NCBI RefSeq assembly: GCF_036634175.1
Contig: NZ_JAZIFX010000001.1
Span: 4,836,001 to 4,900,000 of the forward strand
Direction: 5' to 3'
From: Streptomyces sp. P9-A2
GTDB taxonomy: Bacteria; Actinomycetota; Actinomycetes; Streptomycetales; Streptomycetaceae
Length of the DNA: 64,000 nt
This document shows positions 1 to 10,101 of the stretch, piece after piece. The number at the start of each line of letters is the position of its first letter. Position 1 is the stretch's first letter. The notes under the pieces are model-generated. The model saw nothing but the letters and a program-made list of their open reading frames with translations. It was not told the origin of the DNA and did no database searches. Made by a program: the position numbers and the translations under genes.

Positions 1-1310
1 CCGCGTTCAAGAACAAGGGCGTCCAGCCCCTGCTCGACGCGGTCGTGCGCTACCTCCCGACCCCGCTCGACATCGAGGCCATCGAGGGCCACGACGTCAA
101 GGACCCCGCGGTCGTGGTCAAGCGCAAGCCGTCCGAGGACGAGCCGCTGTCGGCCCTCGCGTTCAAGATCGCGAGCGACCCGCACCTCGGCAAGCTCACC
201 TACGTCCGGGTCTACTCGGGCCGCCTGGAGTCCGGCACCGCCGTGCTGAACTCCGTCAAGGGCAAGAAGGAGCGCATCGGCAAGATCTACCGCATGCACG
301 CGAACAAGCGTGAGGAGATCGCGTCGGTGGGCGCCGGCGACATCGTCGCCGTCATGGGCCTGAAGCAGACCACCACCGGTGAGACGCTGTCCGACGACAA
401 GCAGCCGGTGATCCTGGAGTCCATGGACTTCCCGGCGCCGGTCATCCAGGTCGCCATCGAGCCCAAGTCGAAGGGTGACCAGGAGAAGCTGGGCGTCGCG
501 ATCCAGCGCCTGGCCGAGGAGGACCCGTCCTTCCAGGTCCACTCGGACGAGGAGACCGGCCAGACCATCATCGGTGGTATGGGCGAGCTGCACCTCGAGG
601 TGCTGGTCGACCGTATGCGCCGTGAGTTCAAGGTCGAGGCCAACGTCGGCAAGCCGCAGGTCGCCTACCGTGAGACGATCCGCAAGGCCGTCGAGCGCGT
701 GGACTACACCCACAAGAAGCAGACCGGTGGTACCGGTCAGTTCGCCAAGGTGCAGATCGCGATCGAGCCCATCGAGGGCGGCGACGCCTCGTACGAGTTC
801 GTGAACAAGGTGACCGGTGGCCGTATCCCGAAGGAGTACATTCCTTCGGTGGACGCCGGCGCGCAGGAGGCCATGCAGTTCGGTATCCTCGCGGGCTACG
901 AGATGACGGGCGTTCGCGTCACGCTCATCGACGGTGGCTACCACGAGGTGGACTCCTCCGAGCTCGCCTTCAAGATCGCCGGTTCGCAGGCCTTCAAGGA
1001 GGCCGCGCGCAAGGCTTCGCCCGTGCTCCTCGAGCCGATGATGGCCGTCGAGGTCACCACGCCCGAGGACTACATGGGTGAGGTCATCGGCGACATCAAC
1101 TCCCGCCGTGGCCAGATCCAGGCCATGGAGGAGCGGGCCGGTGCCCGCGTCGTGAAGGGCCTCGTGCCCCTTTCGGAGATGTTCGGCTACGTCGGGGACC
1201 TCCGCAGCAAGACGTCGGGTCGCGCAAGCTACTCGATGCAGTTCGACTCCTACGCCGAGGTTCCGCGGAACGTCGCCGAGGAGATCATCGCGAAGGCCAA
1301 GGGCGAGTAA
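1..1310 (+). CDS. fusA: Elongation factor G, 3' part
   Basis: This is the C-terminal 435 codons (frame open from base 3) of EF-G, the GTPase that drives tRNA-mRNA translocation on the ribosome. The N-terminal G domain lies before the window edge. Visible are domain II (about codons 40-125), domain III, domain IV with its tip around GTGQFAKV, and domain V with the [15 protein letters not shown] stretch. It ends with TAA and tuf follows 155 bases later, which is the conserved str-operon order (rpsL-rpsG-fusA-tuf). The frame is intact and near identical to the family, so only the truncation by the window limits the call. Confidence 0.97.
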   Translation, partial: AFKNKGVQPLLDAVVRYLPTPLDIEAIEGHDVKDPAVVVKRKPSEDEPLSALAFKIASDPHLGKLTYVRVYSGRLESGTAVLNSVKGKKERIGKIYRMHANKREEIASVGAGDIVAVMGLKQTTTGETLSDDKQPVILESMDFPAPVIQVAIEPKSKGDQEKLGVAIQRLAEEDPSFQVHSDEETGQTIIGGMGELHLEVLVDRMRREFKVEANVGKPQVAYRETIRKAVERVDYTHKKQTGGTGQFAKVQIAIEPIEGGDASYEFVNKVTGGRIPKEYIPSVDAGAQEAMQFGILAGYEMTGVRVTLIDGGYHEVDSSELAFKIAGSQAFKEAARKASPVLLEPMMAVEVTTPEDYMGEVIGDINSRRGQIQAMEERAGARVVKGLVPLSEMFGYVGDLRSKTSGRASYSMQFDSYAEVPRNVAEEIIAKAKGE

Positions 1311-1355
1311 CGGTCTCCGTTCACACGCTTTAGGCTTGACCCCGGAGCCTTGCTT

Positions 1356-1388
1356 GGGGCATTCCACCGCGAACCGGTGGAATGCCCC
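1356..1388 (+). promoter_or_regulatory. Hairpin between fusA and tuf
   Basis: A perfect 14-bp stem (ggggcattccaccg at 1356-1369 and its complement at 1375-1388) has a 5-nt loop. No T-run follows, so it is unlikely to be a complete intrinsic terminator. It could act as an attenuator or mRNA processing/stability element, letting tuf be expressed at a different level from fusA. A TTGACC hexamer lies just upstream (1336-1341), but I see no convincing -10 at the right distance. Confidence 0.5.
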
Positions 1389-1465
1389 CGGCCCCGGGCT
1401 TTCCAGCAAAGATCACCTGGCGCCGATGAGTAAGGCGTACAGAACCACTCCACAGGAGGACCCCA

Positions 1466-2659
<1,194 letters not shown>

Positions 2660-2711
2660 GCTCCGGCTGCTTGCCGATCGACCTGGTAGCTCCACTGCGA
2701 GCACCTGAGAG

Positions 2712-2743
2712 GGCCCGCACGACTTCGGTCGTGCGGGCCTTTT
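2712..2743 (+). terminator. Intrinsic terminator after tuf
   Basis: An 11-bp stem, ggcccgcacga / tcgtgcgggcc, has a cttcgg loop and is followed by TTTT. It lies 52 bases after the tuf stop and ends the str operon. Confidence 0.88.
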
Positions 2744-2867
2744 CGCGTTGCAGGTGCCAGGTGGCCGGTAGCCGGTGGTGTCAACCTCCGTGCCCTGCCT
2801 GTCACCCGATCGCGGGAAGGATCGGCATATGTGCCCGTAGGGCGGGAGGCCGCCCTAGTTTTGGATC

Positions 2868-3788
2868 ATGCTCAGCTCATCCCATGAGGCCCTGCACCGG
2901 ATCTTCCAGGAGGACCCGGGCCTTTTCGCCCGTGCCGTCAGAGGGCTCGGTGTTTTCTTCCCGCCGCCTGTTTCCGCCTCCCCGCTTCCCACCGACCTCA
3001 CGGAGAACCGTCCGATGGAGCGACGGGTGGACACGCTGCTGAGGATGGACACCGAGGACGGCGAGTTCATCCTGGCGGTCGAGTCCCAGGGGAAACGGGC
3101 CCCCGACAAGCCCGCGAACCGGGCGTACTATCTCTCCCACCTGTACGCCAAGTACGGCATTCCCCCGGTCCTCCTCGTCGTCTGCGCGGACCGGTCCACC
3201 GCGGCCTGGGCGGCCCGGCAGGTCGACATCGGCCCGCCGCAGTGGCCCTCGCTCACCCTGCGTCCTCTGGTCCTGGGGCCGGACAGTCTGCCGGTGATCG
3301 CCAGCCCCGACGAGGCCGCTCGCGACATTCCGCTCACGGTCCTGTCGGCGGCTCTGCACCGCCGGGATCCGGACGCCGATGCCATACTGAGTGCGCTGGC
3401 AAAGGCACTGAAGGGCTTGTCGGCCGACGACGAGGACACCGCGGGCACCTTCATCGAACTCACTGAACAAGGCCTCGGCAAGACGCCGGCCGCGGATCTC
3501 TGGAGGCACCTGATGGCTGTCGACCTCTCTTTCTTCCAGTCGGAGACTGCTCAGAGGCTTCGGGCGGAGGGCCGGGTGGAGGGCCGTGACGAGGGCCGGG
3601 TGGAGGGCCGGGTGGAAGACATCCTGCGGCTGCTCGACGGCCGAGGGGTCGAGGTGTCGGAGGGGGAGCGGGAGCGTATTGCCGGGTGCGGTGATCTGGG
3701 CGTGCTGGATGTCTGGTTCATGCGGGCGATCACGGCCACGTCGGCGGCGGAGGTCTTCGCGCCGGAGGGGGACCGAGAGACCGCGTAG
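2868..3788 (+). CDS. Rpn-like PD-(D/E)XK nuclease-fold protein
   Basis: A 306-aa protein of the RpnC/YhgA-like family common in Streptomyces. The N-terminal third carries ERRVDTLLRM, then a hydrophobic strand ending in AVESQGK. This matches the D...(E)xQ/K pattern of the PD-(D/E)XK nuclease superfamily found in Rpn proteins. Near residues 226-250 the repeat EGRVEGRDEGRVEGRVED resembles the charged C-terminal linkers of Rpn-like proteins. ATG start; no operon partner. It is in accessory DNA between tuf and an ABC transporter. Family assignment is by motif pattern. Nuclease activity is an inference, and the biological role of this family in Streptomyces is not established. Confidence 0.6.
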   Translation: MLSSSHEALHRIFQEDPGLFARAVRGLGVFFPPPVSASPLPTDLTENRPMERRVDTLLRMDTEDGEFILAVESQGKRAPDKPANRAYYLSHLYAKYGIPPVLLVVCADRSTAAWAARQVDIGPPQWPSLTLRPLVLGPDSLPVIASPDEAARDIPLTVLSAALHRRDPDADAILSALAKALKGLSADDEDTAGTFIELTEQGLGKTPAADLWRHLMAVDLSFFQSETAQRLRAEGRVEGRDEGRVEGRVEDILRLLDGRGVEVSEGERERIAGCGDLGVLDVWFMRAITATSAAEVFAPEGDRETA

Positions 3789-3830
3789 GGCGGGAGGTCC
3801 GGCGGCGCGGCAGCGAGGTGTCGCAGGTGG

Positions 3831-6284
3831 TCATTCACGGATGCCCGCGAGTTCCACCGGACGACGCCGCAGGGCCAGGCAGGCCGGGGCGACCGACGCG
3901 AGTACCGCGAGGAACGCACAGGCGGTGACGACCGCGCCGATCGCCGCCCATGGCAGTTCGAGTGCGGGGCGCACCGAGAGCAGCCCCAGCGCCGCCCACA
4001 TCCCGGCCAGGTTGACTCCGGTGACGAGCAGCCCCAGGAGAGCGCCGACCACCACGACCATCAGCGACTCGGCGCCCACCAGCCGCAGCACCTGCCCCTT
4101 GGTGGCCCCGGCCAGCCGCAGCACCGCCAGGTCCCGGACCCGGTCGGAAGTCGCCATCATCATGGTGTTGACCAGGGAGATGCCGGTGTAGAGCAGGGCG
4201 ATGCCGAGGATCAGCAGAAGACCGAGCCGGGTCGGACGGTTGGTCTGCGGAGAGGTGGCCGCGACCCATTCGTCCTTGCCGAGCACCTGTCCGCCGGCCG
4301 GCCGCACCGCCTCGCGCAGCCCGGCGGCCACGGCTCCGGCGTCGGCGCCGTCGGCCAGGGCCACGTCCACCCGGTCGACGGGGGCGCCGGGAGCGTTGGC
4401 GGGAGTGACGTAGACGCCGTTGTCACCGGTGCCGGTGGTCATCACCGCGGCGATCCGCAGCGTCTTTTCGGTGCCGTCCCCGAGCCACACCCGCACGTTC
4501 CGACCGAGGGAGTGTTGTTCCCACTCCTCGTTGACGATGATCGAACCGTCGTCGAGGTCGGACATCCTCCCCGCGGCGATCGGCAGCCGGGTGGTGGCGG
4601 TCAGGGCCTCGGGGACGGCGGCGCGTGCGTCGGACTCGAGGAGGACCATGCCCTCCTCCAGGACGTACACCGCGCTCGACGAGGTCGGTGACACCTCGGC
4701 GCCGGGCACGGCGCGCAGCCGTTGCACGGTCCGCGCGTCGAAGCCCGCGCCGTCCGGCGCGGTGACCACGAAGTCGGCGGTCCGCTCGCGCGTCTCGGTG
4801 GCCTTGGCCTCGTTCAGGGTCGCGGTGGCGCCGAGCAGTGAGCCCGCGAGGGCGACCGTGACGAGCACCGGCGCCGCGATGGCCGCGGTGCGGCGTACGC
4901 CGGCGGCCGCGTTCTCGCGCACCAGCATGCCCGTGGCGCCCGGCAACCGGGCAGGCAGCCAGGCCAGCAGCCGGGTAGGCGGACGCACCAGGAGGGGCGC
5001 GAGCAGCGCCACCGCGGTGATCAGCAGCATCGGCCGGCTCACATAGGTCTTGCGGTGCAGCAGGTCGCCGGGGTCATCGGCCAGGGTGATGCCGAGCGTC
5101 ACCAGGGCGGTCAGCAGCAGCCCGAGACCGGACAGCCACCGGCCCGGGGTCATCGCCCCGGTGTCGACGGACGCCTCGCGCATGGCCTCGGTGGGGCCGG
5201 TCCGGCCGGCCCGCCAGGACGCCGCGACCACTCCGCACAGGGCGACGAGGAGCCCTGTCCAGAAGGCCATGTGGTAGGGCCAGGTGTGGTCGCCGATGGT
5301 GAACCAGGCCGGTGCCAGTCCGCCGTCGACCACCCACGCGGCCAGGTGCGGCGCACCGTACGAGCCGAGCACGCAGCCGGCCGCGGAGGCGAGCACGCCG
5401 ACCCCGAGGGCCTCGGCCAGCACCATCCTGCGGATCTGCCCCGGTGTCGCCCCGGCCGTGCGCAGCAGCCCGAACTCCCGCCGCCGCTGGGCGACCGGGA
5501 AGGCGAACGTGGACGCCACGACGAACACCGAGACGAACGTGGTGACCCCGCCGGCCGTGCCGAACAGGGAGTTCATCGCGGTCAGCGCCTCGCTGTCCCG
5601 GTCGGGTTCGGCGTCGGCGTACCGGCGGTCGTCCCCGGTGAGCACCCGCACGCCCGCGCTGTCGCGCACCGCGTCCCGCACCGCCGACGCGTCCGCGTCG
5701 ACGATCAGTTGCACGCTGAGCGGGGAGAGCCGGGCGGCGCGCGCGTCGGTGTGGAAGACGGCGTTCTCGAAGCCGCGGTCGGGCACGGTGCCCACGACCC
5801 GTACGGTGCCCCGGTCCGTGCGGACCCGCTCGCCCGGCTCGGCCCAGCCGCCGGTGACGACGACCTCGTCGGCCGTGCGCGGCGCGCGGCCCGCCGCTAT
5901 CTCGTACGGGGCGAACGCGGCGGTGGACCAGGGGTGGCCCACCAGGTCACCGGGCGCGCCCTCGGCGCGTACCGCGAAGGACCGGTCCTCGACGACCCGG
6001 CCGAGCTTCTCCAGTTTCGAGACCGCCCCGGCGGGCACGGCACGCGGCTGCGCCAGTTCCTGCGTACGGGCACCGACCGGTGTCGGCACCCGCAGGGTGT
6101 CCTGGCCCCGGACCACGACCGGCGCGGCGGCGAATCGCTCCGGCGTGCGGTTCGGCGCGTCCAGCGAGGAGGCCAGGGCCAGCCCCATGACGACGAGCAG
6201 TGCGACACCCAGCGACAGCGCGACGAAGCTGCCGACGAAGGTGGTCCAGCGGGTGCGCAGGGTGCACAGGGTGACGCTCAGCAC
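3831..6284 (-). CDS. FtsX-type ABC transporter permease
   Basis: An 817-aa permease with two FtsX domains. An N-terminal membrane helix (about residues 15-40, SLGVALLVVMGLALASSL) is followed by a large extracytoplasmic region. A first three-helix FtsX block contains the typical RRREFGLLRTAGATPGQIRR motif. A second membrane/extracellular region follows, and the C-terminal FtsX block carries RVRDLAVLRLAGATKGQVLR. This MacB-like layout usually exports peptides or lipids or senses envelope stress; the substrate is unknown. The GTG start overlaps the ATPase stop by 7 bases (GTGCTGA), so the two are translationally coupled. Confidence 0.9.
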   Translation of the reverse strand: MLSVTLCTLRTRWTTFVGSFVALSLGVALLVVMGLALASSLDAPNRTPERFAAAPVVVRGQDTLRVPTPVGARTQELAQPRAVPAGAVSKLEKLGRVVEDRSFAVRAEGAPGDLVGHPWSTAAFAPYEIAAGRAPRTADEVVVTGGWAEPGERVRTDRGTVRVVGTVPDRGFENAVFHTDARAARLSPLSVQLIVDADASAVRDAVRDSAGVRVLTGDDRRYADAEPDRDSEALTAMNSLFGTAGGVTTFVSVFVVASTFAFPVAQRRREFGLLRTAGATPGQIRRMVLAEALGVGVLASAAGCVLGSYGAPHLAAWVVDGGLAPAWFTIGDHTWPYHMAFWTGLLVALCGVVAASWRAGRTGPTEAMREASVDTGAMTPGRWLSGLGLLLTALVTLGITLADDPGDLLHRKTYVSRPMLLITAVALLAPLLVRPPTRLLAWLPARLPGATGMLVRENAAAGVRRTAAIAAPVLVTVALAGSLLGATATLNEAKATETRERTADFVVTAPDGAGFDARTVQRLRAVPGAEVSPTSSSAVYVLEEGMVLLESDARAAVPEALTATTRLPIAAGRMSDLDDGSIIVNEEWEQHSLGRNVRVWLGDGTEKTLRIAAVMTTGTGDNGVYVTPANAPGAPVDRVDVALADGADAGAVAAGLREAVRPAGGQVLGKDEWVAATSPQTNRPTRLGLLLILGIALLYTGISLVNTMMMATSDRVRDLAVLRLAGATKGQVLRLVGAESLMVVVVGALLGLLVTGVNLAGMWAALGLLSVRPALELPWAAIGAVVTACAFLAVLASVAPACLALRRRPVELAGIRE

Positions 6285-7015
6285 GGGACGGTCTCCAGCC
6301 GGGTCATGTGCGCGGCGATGCCATCGGCTCCGGCCCCGGCCAGTTCGCCGTGGACCCGGCCGTCGACGAGGAAGACCACGCGGTCGGCGCAGGAGGCGGC
6401 CACCGGGTCGTGCGTGACCATGATGACGGTCCGGCCCTCGCGGTCGACCATGGTGCGCAGCAACGCCAGCACCTCGCGCCCGGTCCGCGAGTCCAGGGCA
6501 CCGGTGGGTTCGTCGCCGAACAGCACCTCGGGGCGGGTGATCAGCGCGCGGGCCAGGGCGACGCGCTGCTGCTGGCCGCCGGACAGCTCCGTGGGCCGGT
6601 GCCGGGCCCGGTCGCCGAGGCCGACCTGGGCGAGCGCCTCGCGCACCTGCGCCCGGGAGGGGCGGCGGCCGGCCAGGCGCAGGGGGAGCGCCACGTTCTG
6701 TGCGGCGGTCAGCGACGGCAGCAGGTTGAACGCCTGGAACACGAACCCGATGCGCTCACGGCGCAGCAGGGTCAGCCTCCTCTCGCTCAGCCCGGTCAGC
6801 TCGGTGCCGCCGACGACGACCGATCCCGACGTGGGCCGGTCCAGGCCGGCGGCGCACTGCAGGAGGGTCGACTTGCCCGAGCCGGAGGGGCCCATCACGG
6901 CGGTGAAGGTACCCCGGGGGAAGGCGAGGGAGACCTCGTCGAGGGCCGTCACGGTGCTGTCGTCCGACCCGTACCGTCTGCTGACGGAGCGCAACCGGAT
7001 CGCGTCGTCGTTCAT
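6278..7015 (-). CDS. ABC transporter ATP-binding protein (MacB/LolD type)
   Basis: A 245-aa ATPase that powers the neighbouring FtsX permease. Motifs in order are GPSGSGKST (Walker A), a Q-loop region around FVFQAFNLLPSL, LSGGQQQR (signature), VLFGDEPTGALD (Walker B plus D-loop) and MVTHDP (H-switch). The frame is open further upstream, but the family begins at MNDDAIRLRSVSR, so I use the ATG at 7015. The gene is divergent from a sensor kinase at 7202, a layout typical of transporters controlled by an adjacent two-component system. Confidence 0.92.
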   Translation of the reverse strand: MNDDAIRLRSVSRRYGSDDSTVTALDEVSLAFPRGTFTAVMGPSGSGKSTLLQCAAGLDRPTSGSVVVGGTELTGLSERRLTLLRRERIGFVFQAFNLLPSLTAAQNVALPLRLAGRRPSRAQVREALAQVGLGDRARHRPTELSGGQQQRVALARALITRPEVLFGDEPTGALDSRTGREVLALLRTMVDREGRTVIMVTHDPVAASCADRVVFLVDGRVHGELAGAGADGIAAHMTRLETVPC

Positions 7016-7201
7016 TCGTCCCCGCTCGTCGGGTGCCGGGCCTCCCGCGCATCCGGCGGGCGGCTTCTTTGTCGATGACCCCACGAAACCGCCCGCGGTC
7101 CCCCCGGCGCAGTGCGGCAGGGGCGAGAACCGGGGTAGGGCGGGCCATACCCCCAGCAGGCCCCCTGGACCGGTGGTCCGGCCGCACGCGGGAGTTCTAC
7201 G

Positions 7202-8500
7202 GTGATCCGCATGCACCCCCGGAATGTGTGGCAGGCCATGTCCGCCCCCGGCTTCCTGCTGTCGGCGTGGCCGTGGCGTGCGGCCGCCTACCTGGTGACC
7301 GGGGTGGTGGCCGGTGCCGTGACCCTGGTGGGGATCGTGGCCGCGGCGGCCGCCGGCGGTGTCCTCGCCGTCGTCGTGGTGGGTCTGCCGCTGCTGGTCC
7401 TCACCGCCCTCGCGGGCCTGCCCGTCGCCCAGGTGGAACGGCACCGGCTGCGCCTGGTCGACCGCGACCCCGCACCCGGCCGGCACCGGCAGCCCACCGC
7501 CACGGGGCTGTGGGCCTGGCTGACCACCCGGCTGCGGGAGCGGGCGACCTGGCGGGAGCTCGGCTACGCCCTGCTGTTCGCCGGCCTGCTCTGGCCGGTG
7601 GACGCCCTCGTCGTCACCACGGCCCTGGTCCTGCCGCTCTCCACGGTCGCCACCCCGCTGCTGATGGCCACCGTCGGTGAGGGCGAGGAGGCGAAGGTGC
7701 TCAAGCAGTGGACGGTCACCACCTGGCCGACCGCGTTCGGCATGGCGGTGCTGGGGCTGCTGCTCCTCGCCCTCGGCGCCTACGCGCTGGGCCTGGCGGC
7801 GGGCGTGCGGGCCGAGCTCACCCGCTTCCTGGTGGCCCCGCGTGGTGGTGACCTGGGGGACAGGATCGTCGAACTCACGCGCTCACGTGTGCGTTTGGTC
7901 GATGCCTTCGAATCCGAGCGGCGCCGGATCGAACGCGACCTGCACGACGGCGCACAACAGCGCCTCGTCGCCCTGACGATGGCCCTCGGCCTGGCCCGTC
8001 TGGACGCACCGCCCGGCCCTCTCGCCGACCAGCTGGCCAAGGCCCACGGGGAGGCGGGGAAGGCATTGGAGGAGCTGCGCGAGCTGATCCACGGCATCCA
8101 TCCCAAAGTGCTGGCCGACTACGGCCTCAAGGCGGCCGTCGACGATGCCGCCGACCGGTCCGTCGTCCCCGTCGACGTCCGTCTGGAGCTGTCCGGACGG
8201 CTGCCCCAAGCGGTCGAGGCAGCCGCCTACTTCGTGGTCTGCGAGGCCCTCGCCAACACGGCCAGGCACAGCGGCGCCGACCGCGCGGAGGTGACCGGCG
8301 GGCACCGCGACGGCCGGCTGTTCCTGGAGATCCGCGACGACGGCCGGGGCGGCGCCGAGGCCGGGGCGGGCAGTGGACTGACCGGGCTCGCCGACCGGGT
8401 GTCCGTACTGGATGGCAGACTCTCCCTGTCCAGCCCGCCGGGCGGCCCGACCCTGTTGTGCGTGGAGATTCCTTGCGAGTGGACCGAACGCTTCGCGTAG
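7202..8500 (+). CDS. Sensor histidine kinase, NarL/DesK type
   Basis: A 432-aa membrane kinase. The N-terminal half is a 'putative sensor' membrane module with four hydrophobic segments (about residues 15-70 and 115-205). A HisKA_3 dimerisation domain then carries the phospho-acceptor His in [15 protein letters not shown] (near residue 255), and a HATPase_c domain has [13 protein letters not shown] (N box) and RDDGRGG (G1). The GTG start has GGAG seven bases upstream; an ATG three codons later is possible. Its 3' end overlaps the response regulator. Together with the divergent ABC genes it probably forms a sensing/export unit; the signal is unknown. Confidence 0.92.
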   Translation: MIRMHPRNVWQAMSAPGFLLSAWPWRAAAYLVTGVVAGAVTLVGIVAAAAAGGVLAVVVVGLPLLVLTALAGLPVAQVERHRLRLVDRDPAPGRHRQPTATGLWAWLTTRLRERATWRELGYALLFAGLLWPVDALVVTTALVLPLSTVATPLLMATVGEGEEAKVLKQWTVTTWPTAFGMAVLGLLLLALGAYALGLAAGVRAELTRFLVAPRGGDLGDRIVELTRSRVRLVDAFESERRRIERDLHDGAQQRLVALTMALGLARLDAPPGPLADQLAKAHGEAGKALEELRELIHGIHPKVLADYGLKAAVDDAADRSVVPVDVRLELSGRLPQAVEAAAYFVVCEALANTARHSGADRAEVTGGHRDGRLFLEIRDDGRGGAEAGAGSGLTGLADRVSVLDGRLSLSSPPGGPTLLCVEIPCEWTERFA

Positions 8501-9132
8501 TACTGGCCGAGGACAGTGTGCTGCTGCGGGACGGCCTGACCGGCCTGCTCACCCGCTTCGGCCACGAGGTCGTGGCGGCTGTGGGCGACGCGGAGGGGCT
8601 CGTTGCCGCCGTGGGGGAACACGCCCCGGACATCGTTGTGACGGACGTCCGCATGCCGCCCGGCTTCCAGGACGAGGGCCTGCACGCGGCGGTACGGCTG
8701 CGGGAGGAGCGTCCCGCCCTGCCCGTCCTCGTCCTCAGCCAGTACGTGCAGCGGGCGTACGCCGTCGAACTGCTGGACTCCGGCAACGGCACGGGCGTCG
8801 GCTACCTGCTGAAGGACCGCGTCGGCCAGGTCGAGGAGTTCGTCGACGCGCTGGCCGAGGTCGCGGACGGCGGCACGGTCGTCGACCCGGAGGTGGTACG
8901 CCAGTTGCTGCGCCGCCGCCGCGACCCCCTGGAGCGGCTCAGCCCGCGCGAGCGGGAGGTGCTGGCCCTGATCGCGGAGGGCAGGTCCAACGGCGCCATC
9001 GCCCGCGAACTCGTCGTCTCCGAAGCGGCCGTGGGCAAGCACATCGGCAGCATCCTCACCAAGCTCGACCTGCCTCCGGCGACCGAGACGCACCGCAGGG
9101 TGCTGGCGGTCCTGGCGTATCTGCGGGCCTGA
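8473..9132 (+). CDS. Response regulator, NarL/LuxR family
   Basis: DNA-binding partner of the preceding kinase (about 219 aa). The receiver domain begins [16 protein letters not shown], with acidic residues ED and the phospho-Asp in VVTDVRMPP near residue 55. The conserved Lys is in LLKDRVG. The C-terminal LuxR helix-turn-helix is [15 protein letters not shown]...[12 protein letters not shown] use the TTG at 8473 because GGAG ends five bases before it; GTG at 8458 (no ribosome-binding site) or GTG at 8479 are alternatives. It overlaps the kinase 3' end, so the two are translationally coupled. Confidence 0.9.
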   Translation: MRVDRTLRVVLAEDSVLLRDGLTGLLTRFGHEVVAAVGDAEGLVAAVGEHAPDIVVTDVRMPPGFQDEGLHAAVRLREERPALPVLVLSQYVQRAYAVELLDSGNGTGVGYLLKDRVGQVEEFVDALAEVADGGTVVDPEVVRQLLRRRRDPLERLSPREREVLALIAEGRSNGAIARELVVSEAAVGKHIGSILTKLDLPPATETHRRVLAVLAYLRA

Positions 9133-9204
9133 GGTGGCGCACCGTGCGGAGGGAGCAACCGGCGCGTGACGCCGGGCTGCCCGTCACGCGCCGTTACGCT
9201 GCCG

Positions 9205-9303
9205 TCAGCGGTAGCGGATCACATGCAACCGGTGGACGCCGGCCGGATCGAAGGAGACCGGTTCGTCCGACGAACCGTCGACCACCATCACGCCGGTCTT
9301 CAG
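9205..9303 (-). pseudogene. Orphan C-terminal coding remnant
   Basis: A 32-codon open tail (KTGVMVVDGSSDEPVSF... to HVIRYR, then stop) lies in a different frame immediately after the truncated HTH gene. It has natural protein composition, unlike the usual Arg/Pro/Ala shadow frames, but no start of its own. It looks like the C-terminal end of another gene fused to the HTH remnant by a deletion. I do not recognise the family. Confidence 0.3.
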
Positions 9304-9620
9304 GCGGAGCGGGGGCGGGTGGCCTTCGGCTGGTTGCAGGAGACCGTGCGAGTGATGATCCGGCCTGCGGGGGTGCGGACGCGTTCGCGGCGCAGGTAGC
9401 CGTGGGCCTCCAGCTCGCGCAGGGCGGCGGCGATGCGGGTGGGGCCCTCGGGGAAGCGGGTGGTGAGCGACTTGATGTCGGCATCGGCACCGGTGGGCAG
9501 CGACTGGATGTGGCAGCCGAGGCCGATCGCCAGGAGCGACAGCTCCGCGTGCTGGGTGAGGTGGTTGCCGATCACCGCGAAGCGGGTGGTGTGGCGGGGT
9601 TGGTAAGGCACCCACGGCAC
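9300..9620 (-). CDS. Helix-turn-helix protein, truncated
   Basis: A 106-aa winged-HTH protein. YQPRHTTRFAVIGNHL, LSLLAIGLGCHIQSL, a spacer, and FPEGPTRIAAALRELEAHG (recognition region) match the N-terminal domain of a Streptomyces family that is usually about 280-300 aa long. Here it stops soon after TVSCNQP, so the long Pro-rich and Cys-containing C-terminal half is missing. It starts with GTG eight bases after the ATPase stop, with a GAGG element five bases upstream, so it is co-transcribed with that gene. It probably binds DNA, but may be a non-functional fragment. Confidence 0.55.
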   Translation of the reverse strand: MPWVPYQPRHTTRFAVIGNHLTQHAELSLLAIGLGCHIQSLPTGADADIKSLTTRFPEGPTRIAAALRELEAHGYLRRERVRTPAGRIITRTVSCNQPKATRPRSA

Positions 9621-9627
9621 CGGAGCC

Positions 9628-10095
9628 TCAGGACGTGGGTTCCGGTGGTGTGAGGCGCAGTTCGGCCCAGACGGTCTTGCGCGGGAAGAGGTCCTCGGTC
9701 ACGCCCCAGCGGTCCGCGAGCGCCTCCAGGAGGAGCAGGCCGCGGCCCGACTCCGAGTCGGCGGAGGGCGGTTGGAGCTCGGGCAGGAGTTCGCCGCGCG
9801 TGTCGGTGACCTCGATACGGAGCATGCCGTCGACCACGTGGAGCGCGAGGCGGAAGTCCCGGCCCGGGACACGGCCGTGGGTGACGGCGTTGTTGGCCAG
9901 TTCGGCCACGACCAGGCGGGCGGCGTCCGAGTCGTATCCCCAGTCGCGGAGTTGGGCGTCCGCGAGGAGACGGGCGAGGCGGGCACTGCGCGGAGTGGAG
10001 GACAGCAGCACGCTGAAGTGGGGGAAGTGGCTGGTCGGTTGAGCCGTGATGCCGGCGGTTTCCTGATGCACGTCATCCAGAGTGACGGCCCGCAC
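9628..10095 (-). CDS. RsbW-like ATP-binding regulatory protein
   Basis: A 155-aa single-domain GHKL ATPase of the anti-sigma/serine kinase type abundant in Streptomyces. It shows the N box VVAELANNAVTHG, then RIEVTDTRGELLP (G1) and GRGLLLLEALADRWGV (G2). Such proteins often sit beside XRE/DUF397 pairs in whiJ/abaA-like clusters and regulate sigma or anti-sigma partners. The GTG at 10095 is the longest start; no ribosome-binding site is clear there, and GTG at 10071 is an alternative. The HTH gene follows eight bases downstream and the desaturase-like gene ends seven bases upstream. Confidence 0.8.
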   Translation of the reverse strand: MRAVTLDDVHQETAGITAQPTSHFPHFSVLLSSTPRSARLARLLADAQLRDWGYDSDAARLVVAELANNAVTHGRVPGRDFRLALHVVDGMLRIEVTDTRGELLPELQPPSADSESGRGLLLLEALADRWGVTEDLFPRKTVWAELRLTPPEPTS

Positions 10096-10101
10096 CGGTC
10101 G

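Noticed and set aside
5055..7205. 716-codon plus-strand frame opposite the ABC transporter genes
   Set aside because: Gln/Arg/Gly/Pro-rich shadow of clearly recognisable permease and ATPase genes on the other strand.
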